Shown here piece by piece: positions 25,593 to 35,416 of a DNA stretch of 64,000 bases (the stretch's first letter is position 1; every line of letters starts with the position of its first letter). The notes beneath the pieces are model-generated. The model was given only the letters and a program-made list of their open reading frames with translations. It ran no database searches and had not been told where the DNA came from. This stretch comes from JAIPDZ01 sp034522175 (lineage in GTDB: Bacteria > Desulfobacterota > DSM-4660 > Desulfatiglandales > Desulfatiglandaceae), in assembly GCA_034522175.1 (NCBI GenBank), contig JAXHLQ010000001.1, forward strand, positions 4,092,001 to 4,156,000. Reading direction: 5' to 3'. The position numbers and the translations under genes were made by a program.

Positions 25593-26987
25593 CTACCGGG
25601 TCTGTAACCGATGCATACGCCACAAATTGACCAGTGCCATGGCTGCCCGCTCCGGGCTCGGAAAATTGACCAGTGCGCCGGCTCCCTCCAGTTCCTGAAT
25701 CTCGGCATCCCAGATGCCGGGGGGCGACTGGATGCAGGCCAACAACGGCTTTTTCTGATTCCATGTCATTAACAGATGCCTGATGCCTTTTAAAACATCC
25801 ACGTTGGCCGATGCAAACATGGTCAGCAGGAGGATGGCGTCGACCCCCGGGTCTGTCATAACGGCCCGGATGATCCCGGCAATGGCCTCAGAATTGTACC
25901 AGGCGGGCCCCATATCAACCGGATTGGTGCGCAAGGCAAGGGGCGGAAGAAGCGCGTTGATGGTCTCCTGGGTGGTGTCTGAAAACGAAACGATGTGAAG
26001 GCCGTGTTCCTCACATACGTCGCACGCGGCCATGGAGGGACCGGCTTGACCTGAGAGTACCGCCACCCCCGATCCCTGAGGGAGCGGGGAGAGGGAGAGG
26101 GTCTTGGCCGCATCGAGCAGGCTCTCGCTGTCGTCGATGTGGAGGATGCCGCCCTGGGTGAACGCATGGGTGTAGACGGCATGGCTGCCGGCCAGGGAAC
26201 CGGTATGGGACCTGGACGCCGCATCGCTTACACTCCCGCGTCCGGTTTTGTATCCGATAATGGGCTTCTTCCCCCGCGCCGCCCTGGCCGCCTGCATGAG
26301 CGCAGCGGGGTCATCGATGCCTTCTACATAAAGGACAATGACCCGTGTGTCCGGATCGTCGCTCAGATAACGGATCATCTCGGCAAAATCCACATTCAGG
26401 CGATTCCCCAGCCCCACAATCTTGCTGAACCCCACATCCGAACGCATGGCCAGGAAGCCGAGCAGATGGGATATGCCGCCGCTCTGACTCACAAGGGCAA
26501 TGCCCCCGGATCTCAACTGAGAAAATTCAGGGGTGAATGAGGCATTGAGGTGGGCGTGAAAGTTGATCATGCCGAAGGTGTTGGGCCCGATGACCGGTAT
26601 CCGGGCTTCGTTGGCGATACGGGCGATGTCGGCATGGAGACGGTCCCCGGCCGGATCGTCGATCTCTTTGAAGCCGGCGGTAATGAGCACAATCCCCTTG
26701 ACGCCCTTTTGGACACACTCCCTGAATATGTCGGGGACGAGCCTGGCCGGGAGGACCACGATGGTTAGATCGATGTCCGAGTCACAGGCGGCCATGGCCG
26801 GATAGGCCGGGAGTCCCATGATGGTTTCCGCCCCGGGATTGACGGGAATGATCTTCCCGCCGTAGCCCCCGTTGAGAAGGCTTTTCATGACATGGGAGCC
26901 CAGTTTGTCCGGCTTTTCAGATGCGCCGATCACGGCGACGCTCCGGGGATTAAACAGGGTCTGTATGTATTTGATTTTGCGATTCAC
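25593..26987 (-). CDS. ADP-forming acyl/acetyl-CoA ligase alpha-type subunit
   Basis: 464 residues. The N-terminal CoA-binding Rossmann domain begins LFNPRSVAVIGASEKPDKLG and is followed by two succinyl-CoA-ligase-like domains: VIGPNTFGMINFHA, ALVSQSGGISHLLGF and the phosphohistidine loop SRSHTGSLAGS near residue 260. It lacks the ATP-grasp beta part, so a separate beta subunit is needed. Members make ATP from acyl-CoA in fermentation or aromatic/acid metabolism. It is transcribed in the same direction as the GNAT gene upstream of it. Confidence 0.8.
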   Translation of the reverse strand: MNRKIKYIQTLFNPRSVAVIGASEKPDKLGSHVMKSLLNGGYGGKIIPVNPGAETIMGLPAYPAMAACDSDIDLTIVVLPARLVPDIFRECVQKGVKGIVLITAGFKEIDDPAGDRLHADIARIANEARIPVIGPNTFGMINFHAHLNASFTPEFSQLRSGGIALVSQSGGISHLLGFLAMRSDVGFSKIVGLGNRLNVDFAEMIRYLSDDPDTRVIVLYVEGIDDPAALMQAARAARGKKPIIGYKTGRGSVSDAASRSHTGSLAGSHAVYTHAFTQGGILHIDDSESLLDAAKTLSLSPLPQGSGVAVLSGQAGPSMAACDVCEEHGLHIVSFSDTTQETINALLPPLALRTNPVDMGPAWYNSEAIAGIIRAVMTDPGVDAILLLTMFASANVDVLKGIRHLLMTWNQKKPLLACIQSPPGIWDAEIQELEGAGALVNFPSPERAAMALVNLWRMHRLQTR

Positions 26988-27008
26988 GGGCTGTCCATTG
27001 TTCGAGAT

Positions 27009-27502
27009 TTACTTTAAGCCAAGTTCAAACCGCTGTTCATGAATCATTCCGCCCCACTGCGGCACCTCACGGGTTTCAACCAGCCGGAAACCGTTCTTCA
27101 TATAAATGGACTGGGCCCGCTGAAGACCCTCGAATGTCCATAGGCTGATACGGTCAAATCCCGCCTTTTTGGAGAAGGCAAGGGCCCGCTCAATAAGGTC
27201 CCTTCCGATCCCCCTTCTGTGGAAGCGGGGGTCGACGATATACCACCGAAGTCTCCCTTTCCCAGGCGTTTCCCGATCCCCCACGATGGCGATGGCGCCG
27301 ACGAGATTTCTCCGATGACCGCATTCCACAGGCCGTCCATCCGGGGATCGAAATGGCGCATAAAATCCCCGAGCTCCCGGGACACCTCGGCCTCAAAACT
27401 GTGATCCAGACCCCAGTGCGTCCTGTAATAGGTCGCATGGAGGGTGGTGATCCTGCCGATAACCCCTGGATAGTACCCGGTTATGGTAATCTGATTATTC
27501 AT
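27009..27502 (-). CDS. GNAT acetyltransferase (apparent frameshift)
   Basis: The first frame (from ATG 27502) reads NNQITITGYYPGVIGRITTL, HATYYRTHWGLDHSFEAE and ends correct sense at WNAVIGE. The second frame continues NLVGAIAIVGD, then RWYIVDPRFHRRGIGRDLIE with the R/GxxGxG/A acetyl-CoA loop (HRRGIGRDL). One missing base near 27310 explains the break. The full product would be about 164 residues. The target is unknown. Confidence 0.75.
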
Positions 27503-27702
27503 GGGGATGGGGGATTAGGTATCGCAGATTTGCCTGAAGGTCAAGCGTGGAAAAATCGGGACTACGGGGAGCGAGGAATCGTTTGCAATTAAGGGATGAT
27601 GGATGGAGTGCCGAATGCTCATCGTGCAAACCCATTTATGCACCCCGTGATCAGTTGTTCCGGAGGACGTGAGCAGGAAAAAAGGAATGAAGCATATGGG
27701 CG

Positions 27703-27730
27703 AAGGCCCGGCTCAAACGAACCGGGCCTT
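27703..27730 (-). terminator. Hairpin after degQ
   Basis: The stem AAGGCCCGG (27703-27711) pairs with CCGGGCCTT (27722-27730) across a 10-base loop, 25 bp past the degQ-like stop. There is no strong T-tract, so termination strength is uncertain. Confidence 0.5.
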
Positions 27731-27754
27731 CCACAGGCAGGGGTTGGTTACCGG

Positions 27755-29224
27755 TTATTTGGTCAGCTTGATCACCATGAACCCTTTCTGGGGTCTCAGG
27801 GCATACATGTAAACCGGTTTACCGGAGGCGACTTTGTCGATTTCTTCTTTATAAGCCTTCACATCATCGATGGTTTTGTGATTGATTTCCTTGATGAAAT
27901 CGCCTGGCTGGATGCCGGCCTCTTCACCTTTGCTGCCCGGCTCCACACCGACCACCACGACGCCCTCTTTATCCTTGAGATTGAACTGCCGGGCGGTCTC
28001 GGGCGTAATGTCAGCCACCTTGATGCCGAACAGTTCCTTGTGGGCGGGCTCACCCGGCACTGAGGCGGTTTCGAGATCTTTGCGTTTCCCCAGCTCTACC
28101 GTGAAGGCCTTTTTCTTACCATCACGCCATACAAGGATCTTCACCTCCTCACCCACACCGAAATCTGCGATCATCCGGCTCAATTCCCGGCTGCTGTCCA
28201 CCTTTTGGCCATCTACCTCCAAAATGATGTCATTGAGTTCGATGCCGGCCTTGTCTGCCGGGTCATCCGGAAATACCTGGGTGACGAGGACACCATCGCG
28301 CGCATCGCCCAGTCCGTAATACTCCCTCAGATCCTTGTCCAGATCCTGAATCCCGACGCCCAGCCAGCCGCGGATCACTTCGCCTTGTGTCTTAAGCTGT
28401 TCGATAATCCCCTTGGCGAGATTGACCGGGATGGCAAATCCGATACCCTGACCCCCGGCGATGATGGCGGTATTGATACCGACCACATTTCCTTGAAGAT
28501 CGATCAAAGGACCGCCGCTGTTCCCCGGGTTAATGGAGGCATCGGTCTGGAGAAAGTCATCATAGGGCCCCGCACCGATGACGCGGCCCTTGGCGCTGAT
28601 GATGCCGGCGGTAACGGTATGACCGAGACCAAAGGGATTTCCGATGGCGACCACCCATTCACCCACCTTGATGTCGTCGGAGTTTCCCATTTTGATGACC
28701 GGGAGATCCTTGTCCGGATTGATCTTGATGAGGGCCAGATCGGTATTGGGGTCCCGCCCCTTGATCTCCGCATCAAATTCCCTTTCATCCTTCATGATCA
28801 CCTTGATTTTGTTCGCGCCCTTGATGACGTGGTTGTTGGTAACGATAAATCCTTCCTCATCGATAATGAATCCCGATCCGAGACTTCGCTGCTTGAAGTT
28901 CTGGTTGGGCCCTCCGCCGAAAAACTTTTCAAAGAAGTCGTGGAAGGGATTGTTTTTATCCAATGGGTTTTTCTCGAGATAGCGTTCATATAAATCCCGC
29001 ATCCCCTTGCTGTCCCGTTCGGCCCTTATATTGACCACCGCCGGGCTGTATCGTTCCGACAATTCCGTAAAATTCTCCGGTCTGACCCCCGCCATTTTGG
29101 GCGTGGCCTCTGACGGTGTTACGGGATAAATGGTGGTGATGGCGAAGGCGCCTGCAATCAAAATAAGCACTGCCAGGGCGCACTTGCCTGTAAGTGAGTT
29201 CCTCAAAAAATGTACGGCTTTCAT
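27755..29224 (-). CDS. degQ: DegP/DegQ-type periplasmic serine protease
   Basis: 489 residues with an N-terminal signal/anchor (residues 14-32), an HtrA trypsin-like domain with catalytic His132 (TNNHVIKG), Asp162 (NTDLALIKI) and Ser236 (NPGNSGGPL), then two PDZ domains starting near 300 and 400. The long insertion FHDFFEKFFGGG before the protease core is typical of DegP/Q/MucD relatives. It degrades or refolds damaged periplasmic proteins. GGGGG is upstream of ATG 29224. The gene is monocistronic with a hairpin after it. Confidence 0.9.
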   Translation of the reverse strand: MKAVHFLRNSLTGKCALAVLILIAGAFAITTIYPVTPSEATPKMAGVRPENFTELSERYSPAVVNIRAERDSKGMRDLYERYLEKNPLDKNNPFHDFFEKFFGGGPNQNFKQRSLGSGFIIDEEGFIVTNNHVIKGANKIKVIMKDEREFDAEIKGRDPNTDLALIKINPDKDLPVIKMGNSDDIKVGEWVVAIGNPFGLGHTVTAGIISAKGRVIGAGPYDDFLQTDASINPGNSGGPLIDLQGNVVGINTAIIAGGQGIGFAIPVNLAKGIIEQLKTQGEVIRGWLGVGIQDLDKDLREYYGLGDARDGVLVTQVFPDDPADKAGIELNDIILEVDGQKVDSSRELSRMIADFGVGEEVKILVWRDGKKKAFTVELGKRKDLETASVPGEPAHKELFGIKVADITPETARQFNLKDKEGVVVVGVEPGSKGEEAGIQPGDFIKEINHKTIDDVKAYKEEIDKVASGKPVYMYALRPQKGFMVIKLTK

Positions 29225-29448
29225 CTTTAACCCCCTTTTCGGTCTTTTTTAACATTAAACGAAAATATAAGAATGCAACAGATGTTTGTCACGCTGATTT
29301 CTTTCATTTTCCCCCCTTTCTCCTTGGATTTTTCCCCTCGTTATTTGATGACAAGATAAATACCAATGCTTACCAGAATCTTTCCCGAAGATTACAAGTT
29401 GGTAATGTTTGGGATTTTTTGAGACAAGGGGGAACGGGATTTTCAGTT

Positions 29449-29585
29449 CAACAGGCCGTGTCCAAAAAGGCCCTCAGTTTTTCGGAGAGGCGTTCGAGGT
29501 CGAACGGTTTCTGGATAAATCCATTGCATCCCTTGTTTCCTTGATAAGACGGAATCAGATGGTCAAATGAGTATATCGGGTCATG
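29449..29585 (-). pseudogene. Response-regulator receiver domain, 3' remnant
   Basis: On the minus strand the frame reads LIPSYQGNKGCNGFIQKPFD, then LERLSEKLRAFLDTAC and a stop. GFIQKPFDLERL is the conserved lysine-proline and last helix of a CheY-like receiver, so this is the tail of a lost hybrid kinase or response regulator. No other gene is seen in 29225-29674. Confidence 0.6.
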
Positions 29586-29674
29586 CGGCTCAGGTCAAGG
29601 CGGGAATATTTCCTTGATCGTGACGGCCAAGATCGTTATGGTTGAATGAATCCCTTTTACAGGCGTTTTTTGTC

Positions 29675-32073
29675 ATGAAGCGACTTCTGAAAATCAGCAT
29701 CTGGTTTTTTTCGATTCTTCTAATGGTGGGTCTCGGTGTCGGGGCTTACTTCTGGTACATCTGGTCCAGCAACCTTCCCTATGTGGGTGAAGTCAGGGAC
29801 TATCAGCCCCCGGTGATCACAAAGGTGTTCAGCGAGAACGGAGAGGTGATCGGACGGTTCTGGGTGGAGAAGCGCGTCCTCATCTCACTGGATCAAATTC
29901 CGGAGCACCTGATCAATGCCTTTGTGGCGGCCGAAGACAGCCGGTTTTTTGAGCATGAAGGGGTCGATTTCAAGAGCATATTCCGGGCGTTCATCAAGAA
30001 CCTGACCGCCGGCCAGATCGAACAGGGCGGCAGTACCATCACCCAGCAGGTCACCAAGTCCCTCCTTTTGAAAAATGTGGAAAAGACCTACCGGAGAAAG
30101 GTCCGGGAAGCCATCCTGTCCATTCAGCTGGAGAAGATGTTTTCCAAGAAGTACATCCTCTTTTTATATCTCAACCAGATCTATCTCGGGCAGGGGGCAT
30201 ATGGTGTTCAGGCCGCTTCGGAGACCTATTTCGGTAAAGACGCCAAAGCCCTGAATCTGGCGGAGTCCGCTCTCTTGGCCGGCTTGCCCCAGGCCCCAGC
30301 CAGGTATTCGCCTGTAACCCATTTTGAGCGGGCCAAGGCCCGGCAGAAATATGTCTTAAACCGGATGCGCGAAGTGGGCTACATCGATGAGACGGCCTAT
30401 CAGAAGGCCCTCAACGCCCCCTTGGGTATTCGAGCCGGTGGGGAAAATACCTTTGAAAAGGCACCGTATTTTACCGAGCACGTCCGGCGGTACCTGCTCA
30501 AGAAATATGGACGCGACCTCCTCTACGGGGGCGGGCTTCAGGTATACACCACCCTTGACCTCAAAAAGCAGATCATTGCGCAAAAGGCCCTCGAAAAGGA
30601 CTGGCTGAACTGGACAAGCGGGAAGGGTACCGGGCCCGCTTCGGCATCTTGAAGATGACGCTGTGACCGATTTTCAGAGGGAGGCGGAAGAGCGATTGAC
30701 CGCCGAACCGCTTGTCCAGGGCCAGGTGGTTGAGGCCCTGGTGACAGGGGTGGACGACACGGAAAAGATGGTGACACTCCAAATCGGCAATCAAAAGGCG
30801 CGGCTTCCGCTCAGAGAGATGACATGGGCCCGCAAGCCGAACCATAAAGTACCTTATTATGCGGCCAAGGTCACGAAGCCTTCGACGGTTTTGAAGAAAC
30901 ACGATGTGATCCTGGTTCGACTCCTGAAGACATTCAGAGAGACACCGAAGGTCCAAAAAAGAAAAAGACCGCCGAGCAGACGGAACAAAGACCGATGACC
31001 CTATGGGAGGTGGCCCTGGAGCAGCCCCCAACGATCCAGGGAGCCATCCTGAGCATGGATCCAGAAACGGGCGGAGTCAATGCCATGGTGGGGGACGGCA
31101 TTTTGACAAGAGTCAGTTTAATCGTGCCATTCAGTCAAAACGTCAGCCCGGTTCTGCATTCAAACCGATCATCTATGCCGCGGCCCTGGATCGGGGTGTG
31201 AGTCCTGTGGAAATCATTCTCGATTCCCCTTACATATCGGATCGAAAACCCGGAGGAGAGGCCTGGAAGCCCAGAAACTACAAAGAGAAATTCTATGGGC
31301 CGACACTGCTGAGGACCGGCCTGATCAAATCGAGGAACGTCATCACGGTGAAGCTGTTGCGCAAAATCGGCATCGACTACGCCATTGATTATGCACGGCA
31401 AATGGGTATCACATCTAAGTTGGCCCCCGACCTTTCTCTGGCCCTCGGTTCCTCCGGACTTTCACTCATGGAACTGACCCGTGCCTATGCGGTCTTTGCG
31501 AACGGAGGGCTATTGGTGGAGCCGATCTTTGTCAGGAAGGTCCTGGACCGGCGCGGTCAGGTGGTGGAGGAGAATCAGCCCCGGACCCATCGCGCAATCT
31601 CTCAGGAAACCGCATTTGTGCTTACCGATTTGATGGAGGCGGTCATTCAGGAAGGGACCGGCTGGCGGGTAAAAGCCCTGAAACGGCCTGCGGCAGGCAA
31701 GACCGGAACCACCAACGATCTCAGAGACGCCTGGTTCATGGGGTATGTCCCCGGCCTGGTCACCGGGGTGTGGGTCGGGTATGACGAATCCAAGGAGATG
31801 GGCAAAGGAGAGACGGGCTCCAGGGCGGCCAGCCCCATATGGCTCTATTTTATGTCTGAAGCCCTTGAGGGGCAGCCGGTCCGTGATTTCCAGGTGCCCA
31901 AAGGGGTGGTGTTTGCCAAGATAGACGCCAAAAACGGGCTCCTGGCCGGCCCCCATTCCGAGAAGACCGTGTTTCAGTCTTTTAAAGAGGGGACGGCGCC
32001 CGAGAAACACTCTCCTAAACCCTCTTCTCCCAAGGCAGGCCAGTTCTCTCAGTTTGATATGGACTCCTACTGA
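29675..32073 (+). CDS. Penicillin-binding protein 1A, class A (several apparent frameshifts)
   Basis: A bifunctional inner-membrane peptidoglycan synthase. It has one N-terminal membrane anchor (residues 8-30) and a GT51 glycosyltransferase with the catalytic Glu in VAAEDSRFFEHEGVDF, QGGSTITQQVTK and KILFLYLN-type motifs. The OB-like insert is followed by a transpeptidase with SAFKP (SxxK), SRN and KTGTT. One-base breaks near 30598, 30652, 30928 and 31094 disturb the middle. Before and after them the sequence is well conserved, and restoring one base at each gives a continuous protein. Either the gene is decaying in its linker or, more likely, the consensus sequence has errors. Confidence 0.85.
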
Positions 32074-32105
32074 TGCCCCATGGCAAGGGATCCGGGTTTC
32101 GGTTG

Positions 32106-32241
32106 ATGATCGATTCAAATGTAGGGGGTTTGGCCATTTTATGAATATCGACGGATCATCGAAGACTGGGCGGTACCCCCGGGAAGAGAGCCCGCCTACT
32201 GGAAGGTGTATGAAGAGCAGGTGCTGGATGTTCACAAGTAA
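32106..32241 (+). CDS. Possible small protein upstream of the FAD oxidoreductase (frameshift)
   Basis: MIDSNVGG followed, after a shift near 32128, by WPFYEYRRIIEDWAVPPGRE, then PAYWKVYEEQVLDVHK. It would be a 45-residue protein 12 bp upstream of the oxidoreductase start. No family is recognised. Confidence 0.3.
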
Positions 32242-32253
32242 AGGAAAGGAGAC

Positions 32254-33449
32254 ATGGACATGACACGATATCTGATTATCGGCAATGGGGTGGCGGGAAC
32301 CACCGCAGCGGAACACATTCGTAAAATGGATGGAGACGGGGATATCCTCATGGTGACCGATGAAGATACCCCCTTTTATCATCGGCTCCGGTTAAACGAT
32401 TATATCTCGGGAGATAGCCATGAGAAGGATCTGATCGTCAAGGACGAAGCGTGGTATCAGGACCGGGCCATTGATTTGAAGCTTACGAATCGGGTTGTAA
32501 ATGCAAACCCCGGAGAGAAGCAAGTGGAGACAGCCGACGGGAAACAATTCTCCTATGACCGTTTGCTCATCGCCACAGGGAGTCATCCCTTTATCCCGCC
32601 CATCTCCGGCTCGGACAAAAAGGGCGTATTTGCCCTGCGCAGCGTGCAGGATGCGCGCGACATCTCCGCATTTTCGAAAGGGATCGATGAGGTGGTCCTG
32701 ATCGGCGGGGGGCTCCTGGGACTGGAAGCGGGAAACGCCCTCAGGCGGCTGGGGAAAGGCGTGGTGGTGGTGGAATTCTCCCGAGGCTTCTTCCCCGGCA
32801 GCTCGATGGGGACGGTGCCGAACGGTTGCAGGAGATGATGGAAAAGATGGGGTTTGCGTTCCGGCTCGGCGCCAAAACAGAGGCGATCGAGGGGCATGGC
32901 GCGGTTGAGGCGGTGGTTTTGGAAGATGGGACGTCCATCCCGACCCGTATGGTCATTATTTCGGCCGGCGTTCGCCCCAACCTGGAACTGGCCCATGCAT
33001 TGGGGCTGAACAATGACAAGGGGATACAGGTCGACGAGCGGCTTCAGACCAGTCAACCCGATATATACGCCGCAGGTGATGTGGCGGAATTCAAGGGGGT
33101 GCCCTACGGCATATGGCCGGCTGCCATCGAACAGGGTAAGATCGCCGGGACCAACATGGCCGGGGGGGATGCCATTTACGAGGGCACCACCATGGCCAAC
33201 AAACTGAAGGTGGTAGGGATTGACCTGGCATCCGCCGGAAATATTGATGCTGAGGGTGAGTTTGAATCAAAGGTGATGCAGAATGAAACGGTCTACAAGA
33301 AAATCGCTATACAGGATGATCGAATCGTTGGGTGTATCATGCTGGGGGATACCCAAGGGTTTAACGAGATGACCCGGGCCATGTCGGACAAAAAGCCTTT
33401 GGCGGAGATTGAGGAAATGATTACCTCGCTGGGTTTCGCCCGGTCGTAG
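32254..33449 (+). CDS. NAD(P)/FAD-dependent oxidoreductase, rubredoxin-reductase/NirB-like (apparent frameshift)
   Basis: About 400 residues. The FAD-binding dinucleotide fold starts at the N-terminus (YLIIGNGVAGTTAAEHIRKM), LLIATGSHPFIPP follows, the NAD(P) fold is at VVLIGGGLLGLEAGNALRRL, and the second FAD motif is DIYAAGDVAEF. One base is missing near 32790; restoring it gives FFPRQLDGDGAERLQEMMEK. Such enzymes pass electrons from NADH to rubredoxin or similar carriers. It lies just before the rhodanese-ferritin gene, so it may feed the local oxygen-defence system. Confidence 0.8.
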
Positions 33450-33522
33450 GAGATCCCAAAAAGGGCATCAATAATATGCCGGGTCGATAGGCTCGCCATA
33501 AGGCCCTGTCAGGAGAAGACAG

Positions 33523-34355
33523 ATGAAATTGAAAGCGTTTTTTAAGCCCGTTGGGAACATGGAGGCGGATGAGGTCCGGGACTATATCGAAACGCACAGG
33601 GAAGGGACGTTTACCCTTCTCGACGTGAGGCAGCCCAAAGAATATGAGAAACACCGGCTTTCGGGGGCCAAACTGATTCCACTCCCCGAGTTGACCGACC
33701 GACTCGGAGAACTGGAACCGGATAAGCCGCTGATCGCCTATTGAACTGTCGGCGGGCGCAGCCGTGCTGCTGTGCAGTTGCTGGTCGGGAGGGATTTAAG
33801 GAGGTGTACAACATGAAGGGCGGGATCAAGGCCTGGGATGGGTTAACAGCGGCCGGTCCCGCGGATATGGGAATGTCCGTTTTGAACGGGGATGTATCGG
33901 CAAAAGAGATCATTGGGATCGCCTATGGCATGGAAGCGGGGCTTGGTGAGCTGTACAGACGAATGTCGGGAATGACAGATGATCCGGAGGCGGCTGAGAT
34001 CTTTACCCGTCTCGCGGGATTTGAGGACAAACACAAGGAGCGATTAATCGCGCTGTATCGGTCCCTCGATCCTGACGTGGAGGCGACGGCGCTTGCCCAG
34101 ATGGCGCAGGATAATGCCATGATCGAAGGCGGATTTACGCCGGATGCGTTTCTTGAACGAAACCGGGACGAGATGAGGACGGTTCCCGGCATCCTCAACA
34201 TGGCCATGATGCTCGAGGCACAGGCCATGGATCTTTACCACCGCTATTCTCAGAAGATAGACGCCGAGGATGCCAGGCAGATATTGTATGATATCGCAGA
34301 GGAGGAAAAGGACCATTTAAAACGCCTCGGTCAGCTCATGGAGGACCGGTCCTGA
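33523..34355 (+). CDS. Rhodanese-ferritin-like fusion with TGA at the catalytic cysteine (candidate selenoprotein)
   Basis: The N-terminal rhodanese domain contains TFTLLDVRQPKEYEKHRLSG. After LIAY the active-site loop reads TGA-TVGGRSRAAVQLL. The TGA (33742-33744, residue 74) replaces the Cys of the CxxGxR-type loop, and the frame stays open and homologous past it. Directly downstream, 33756-33775 can form a 7-bp stem with a 6-base CGUGCU loop starting 19 bases after TGA, as bacterial SECIS elements do. One base is then missing near 33783, after which EGFKEVYNMKGGIKAW completes the domain. A di-iron ferritin-like domain follows (GMEAGLGELYRRMSG, MMLEAQAMDLYHRYS, EEEKDHLKRL). Selenocysteine is an inference; a mutation or base error is the alternative. 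Confidence 0.7.
33756..33775 (+). promoter_or_regulatory. Candidate bacterial SECIS hairpin
   Basis: GCGCAGC (33756-33762) pairs with GCTGTGC (33769-33775), with one G-U pair, closing a CGTGCT loop with G in its second position. The spacing from the in-frame TGA (11 bases to the stem, 19 to the loop) falls in the range for selenocysteine insertion signals. Confidence 0.5.
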
Positions 34356-34630
34356 GTATCTGGCTTACGGTAGCCATTAGCTCTTGGCATTTAGCCGTTA
34401 GCTTAACCCTGCAAGGCCGTTTTCCAGTGGTGCAGCATTCGTCACTTCGTCATATTGAGATGATACGCCAGATTAGGCCTATTGTCTTTCGACCCCCGGT
34501 TATCCTACCTTAACTATCTGGAATAATATTGATAATCGCTCACCGGTAGGTGCTGATGGCATCTCTTAGGTACAAATGTACCGGCAAACCCGCCTCAAAG
34601 AAAAATTGCCGATTTGTGTTGACTTCTGTG

Positions 34631-34658
34631 TTGACTAAACAGTAATAGTAATTACTAT
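34631..34658 (+). promoter_or_regulatory. PerR-gene promoter with 14-bp palindromic operator
   Basis: TTGACT (34631-34636) and TACTAT (34653-34658), 16 bp apart, form a promoter. The perfect palindrome ATAGTAATTACTAT (34645-34658) covers the -10, resembling Fur/PerR boxes. Autoregulation is likely. The rest of 34356-34674 shows no gene, only short repeated words (TAGCCATTAGC, TTAGCCGTTAGC) near 34370-34400. Confidence 0.6.
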
Positions 34659-34674
34659 CAATAAGGAGCCCCGA

Positions 34675-35139
34675 ATGGTGAAAAAACAGCCGGCAATTCG
34701 ACTGACCAAACAGAGACAGGTGATACTCGAGACGCTAAAATCCGATTATTCTCATCCCACAGCCGATGAAGTGTATGAAAAGGTACGTCACCAGCTTCCG
34801 AAAATCAGCCTGGCCACCGTGTATCGAAACCTGGAAATTCTTGCGGAAACCGGTCTCATCCAAGAATTGGATCCCGGCCGAAAGCAGATGCGTTTTGATC
34901 CGAATACCCACGCCCATTACCACCTGACCTGCGTGCGCTGCGGACGGGTGGAGGACATGGCAGGAGATATTTCCGAATCCCCCATGAAAAACATCGAAAA
35001 AGCTTTAGGTCGATTGACCAAGTATGGAATTTTCGGGCATAAATTGGAATTCGTCGGCTTGTGTTCAAAGTGTATGGAAGCGGGGTACACCCTGCCGGAG
35101 GAACTCACCGTAAACCCTGGAAACAGAAAGGAGGGATAG
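34675..35139 (+). CDS. Fur/PerR-family regulator
   Basis: 154 residues. The N-terminal winged helix contains RLTKQRQVILETLKSDYSHP, TADEVYEKVRHQLP and ISLATVYRNLEIL. The metal-binding half has a HAHYHLTC stretch and two CxxC pairs (CVRCG, CSKCM) for structural zinc. The order of ligands and the surroundings (thiol peroxidase remnant, rhodanese-ferritin, NiSOD) favour a PerR-like peroxide sensor over Fur. AAGGAG precedes ATG 34675. Confidence 0.85.
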   Translation: MVKKQPAIRLTKQRQVILETLKSDYSHPTADEVYEKVRHQLPKISLATVYRNLEILAETGLIQELDPGRKQMRFDPNTHAHYHLTCVRCGRVEDMAGDISESPMKNIEKALGRLTKYGIFGHKLEFVGLCSKCMEAGYTLPEELTVNPGNRKEG

Positions 35140-35144
35140 TCGCT

Positions 35145-35376
35145 GTGGAAGAGAGGACCGGCATCATCACCATGAAAGGAAATCCACTGACCCTTTTGGG
35201 GGATGCCAAGAAAAAGGGGGATATTGCCCCGGATTTTGAAGGCGTGGGAAACGATCTTTCCCCTGTTCGGTTTTCATCGTTCAAAGGAAAGGTCTGTGTG
35301 CTGTCAGATTATTGAGGAGGTTACCCATGAACCCGATTATGCGGAAATCCTATCGGTGGTGAAGGATCTAACGTAG
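35145..35376 (+). pseudogene. tpx: Thiol peroxidase (Tpx), large internal deletion
   Basis: From GTG 35145 the frame reads ERTGIITMKGNPLTLLG, KKGDIAPDFEGVGNDLSPV, RFSSFKGKVCVLS and stops. The C-terminal end of the same protein, IIEEVTHEPDYAEILSVVKD, follows immediately in another frame and ends at TAG 35374-35376. The central 110 or so residues, including the peroxidatic Cys (SLDTPVCD region), are gone. It is a true deletion, next to the perR-like gene that would have controlled it. Confidence 0.75.
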
Positions 35377-35416
35377 CGGTCAGAAGGCCGTGTGAATCGA
35401 TTTGAATCGGGGCAAG

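Noticed and set aside
35312..35315. TGA in tpx as possible selenocysteine
   Set aside because: The flanking sequence shows an internal deletion and frame change, not a Cys replacement.
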